DNA of 64,000 nucleotides from Flavobacterium sp. (GTDB lineage: Bacteria; Bacteroidota; Bacteroidia; Flavobacteriales; Flavobacteriaceae): contig JAGYJR010000002.1 in assembly GCA_018401995.1 (NCBI GenBank), positions 1 through 64,000 of the forward strand, in the 5' to 3' direction. The notes beneath the pieces were generated by a model. It saw only the letters and a program-made list of their open reading frames with translations. It ran no database searches and was not told where the DNA came from. Position numbers and translations under genes: made by a program. Below, piece after piece: positions 62,881-64,000 of the stretch (position 1 is the stretch's first letter; every line of letters starts with the position of its first letter).

Positions 62881-64000
62881 ATGCAGTTTTCTGAAAAGCG
62901 AAACATTACGCGTTGGTTTATCATTTCAGCTTCCTTTTTCATTGTTATATTAATACTTTGGAATACGTACAATTTCTTCCAAATTTTCAAAGAGGAAGAA
63001 CGAGTTAAAATGGAGCTTTGGGCAATGGCTCAAAAAACCTTAGCAAATGCTAATGAAAATACAGATGTGGATTTGCCTTTTGAAATCATCCAAATGGATA
63101 CAGATATTCCAATGATTATTTCTTCCAAAGAAGGCAAGATTGTTAATTTCAATAATATTGATGAGGAAATTGTTACTGATAGTTTGAAGTTACAATCCTT
63201 ATTTCGAATAATTCAATCAGAAAACGACCCCATTCGAATGGAACTTTCTGAAAATAATTACCAGTTGTTGTACTACGGAAATTCGCCTTTATTGAATAAA
63301 CTGAAATATTATCCTATTGCTTTATTGCTGATTATTATTTTGTTTGGAGCCGTTGTTTATAACTTCTATCGCGCAACCAAAATGGCAACACAGAATAAGC
63401 TTTGGGCTGGAATGGCAAAAGAAACCGCGCATCAAATTGGAACACCATTGTCTTCCTTAATTGGTTGGTTAGAATTGCTCAAATTGGAAAACGTTGAAGA
63501 AACAACCATTTCAGAGATAGAAAAAGACATCACACGTTTACAAACTATTACCGATAGATTTTCAAAAATTGGTTCAGAACCTGTTTTAGAGTTGAAAGAT
63601 ATTGTAGAAGAAACCCAAAACTCTTTTGATTATTTACAATCTAGAAGTTCGAAGCAAATTTCTTTTTCTTTTGAAGCACCCAATCACCAAATTTTCATTC
63701 CAATAAATCCTGCTTTACATAGTTGGACAATAGAAAATTTAGTTAAAAATGCTATTGATGCCATGAAAGGAAAAGGAAAATTAGCCGTTGTGATTTCCGA
63801 AACCGATTCGGTGGTAAAAATTGCAGTCACGGATAGTGGAAAAGGTATTCCGGCAAGTCAATTTTCTAAAGTTTTCGAACCTGGTTTTACTACCAAAAAA
63901 AGAGGTTGGGGATTAGGATTGTCCTTAACTAAACGAATTGTGCAAGAATACCACAAAGGAAGAATAAAAGTAGCGCATTCTGAAGTGGGTAAAGGAACTA
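62881..64000 (+). CDS. Sensor histidine kinase (truncated by the window end)
   Basis: Open frame from the ATG at 62881 to the end of the window (at least 373 codons). It has a membrane helix about 11-34, an extracytoplasmic segment about 35-142, a second helix about 143-163, a HisKA-like box with His184 (GMAKETAHQIGTPLSSL), then the ATPase N box NLVKNAIDAM, G1 DSGKGIP and G2 GWGLGLSLTKRI. AHQIGTPL in place of SHELKTPL is a recognised variant. No response regulator is visible in the window. Complete except for the last residues. Confidence 0.9.
   Translation, partial: MQFSEKRNITRWFIISASFFIVILILWNTYNFFQIFKEEERVKMELWAMAQKTLANANENTDVDLPFEIIQMDTDIPMIISSKEGKIVNFNNIDEEIVTDSLKLQSLFRIIQSENDPIRMELSENNYQLLYYGNSPLLNKLKYYPIALLLIIILFGAVVYNFYRATKMATQNKLWAGMAKETAHQIGTPLSSLIGWLELLKLENVEETTISEIEKDITRLQTITDRFSKIGSEPVLELKDIVEETQNSFDYLQSRSSKQISFSFEAPNHQIFIPINPALHSWTIENLVKNAIDAMKGKGKLAVVISETDSVVKIAVTDSGKGIPASQFSKVFEPGFTTKKRGWGLGLSLTKRIVQEYHKGRIKVAHSEVGKGT

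Overview
The window is AT-rich chromosomal DNA from a member of the Flavobacteriaceae, most likely Flavobacterium or a close relative. Supporting signs are: type IX secretion (T9SS) C-terminal sorting domains; a TonB-dependent receptor with a CarboxypepD_reg-like N-terminus; Bacteroidetes-restricted families (DUF5686, DUF3098, DUF4271, DUF4296); many promoter -7 boxes of the form TAnnTTTG; A-rich start-codon contexts without Shine-Dalgarno sequences; and DnaE carrying an N-terminal proofreading exonuclease. No rRNA, tRNA, CRISPR array, prophage or recognisable defence island was seen.

Layout. 1-7.4 kb: exbD, an outer-membrane barrel, a PAP2-like membrane protein, rpoN, asnS and an RND/MMPL exporter. 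7.4-10 kb: a gene-poor accessory island with an intact RAYT (REP-associated tyrosine transposase) inside a perfect 30-bp inverted REP pair, plus two decayed reading frames. 10-19.6 kb: mostly leftward housekeeping genes (DUF5686 protein, frr, pyrH, patatin, YiiX-like hydrolase, truB, uppP, DUF3098, ftsX). 19.7-30 kb: leuS (frameshifted, with an unusually long segment before KMSK), an SPFH-tail-like protein, a YugP-type peptidase, a saccharopine dehydrogenase family enzyme, pckA and hemD. 30-36.2 kb: polyprenol-phosphate mannosyltransferase, dihydroorotase, DUF4296 lipoprotein, tyrS, LuxE-like protein. 36.3-46.2 kb: a surface/secretion region with two T9SS cargo proteins sharing a duplicated 3' module, a protein that is little more than a sorting domain, a broken lipoprotein gene, a broken TonB-dependent receptor and a PhoB/PhoR-type two-component pair. 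46.2-53.4 kb: glycosyltransferase, trmB, LysE-type exporter, alkyltransferase-like protein, then an Fe-S/electron-transfer run (Mrp, NifU-type, flavin reductase, ferredoxin) interrupted by a four-helix-bundle (23S IVS-type) gene. 53.5-64 kb: acyl-CoA dehydrogenase, an rpsP-rimM-trmN6 operon, a lipoprotein, dnaE, trxA and a histidine kinase cut by the window end.

Most of the window is ordinary core genome. I did not find a convincing new multi-gene system. The best second-look items are the leuS frameshift and long pre-KMSK segment, the RAYT/REP unit and the decayed island around it, the copied T9SS sorting-domain-plus-terminator module, the dense cluster of indels across the receptor/lipoprotein pair, the IVS-type gene bounded by complementary repeats between reductase and ferredoxin, and a recurring class of intergenic spacers built from short words repeated or inverted.
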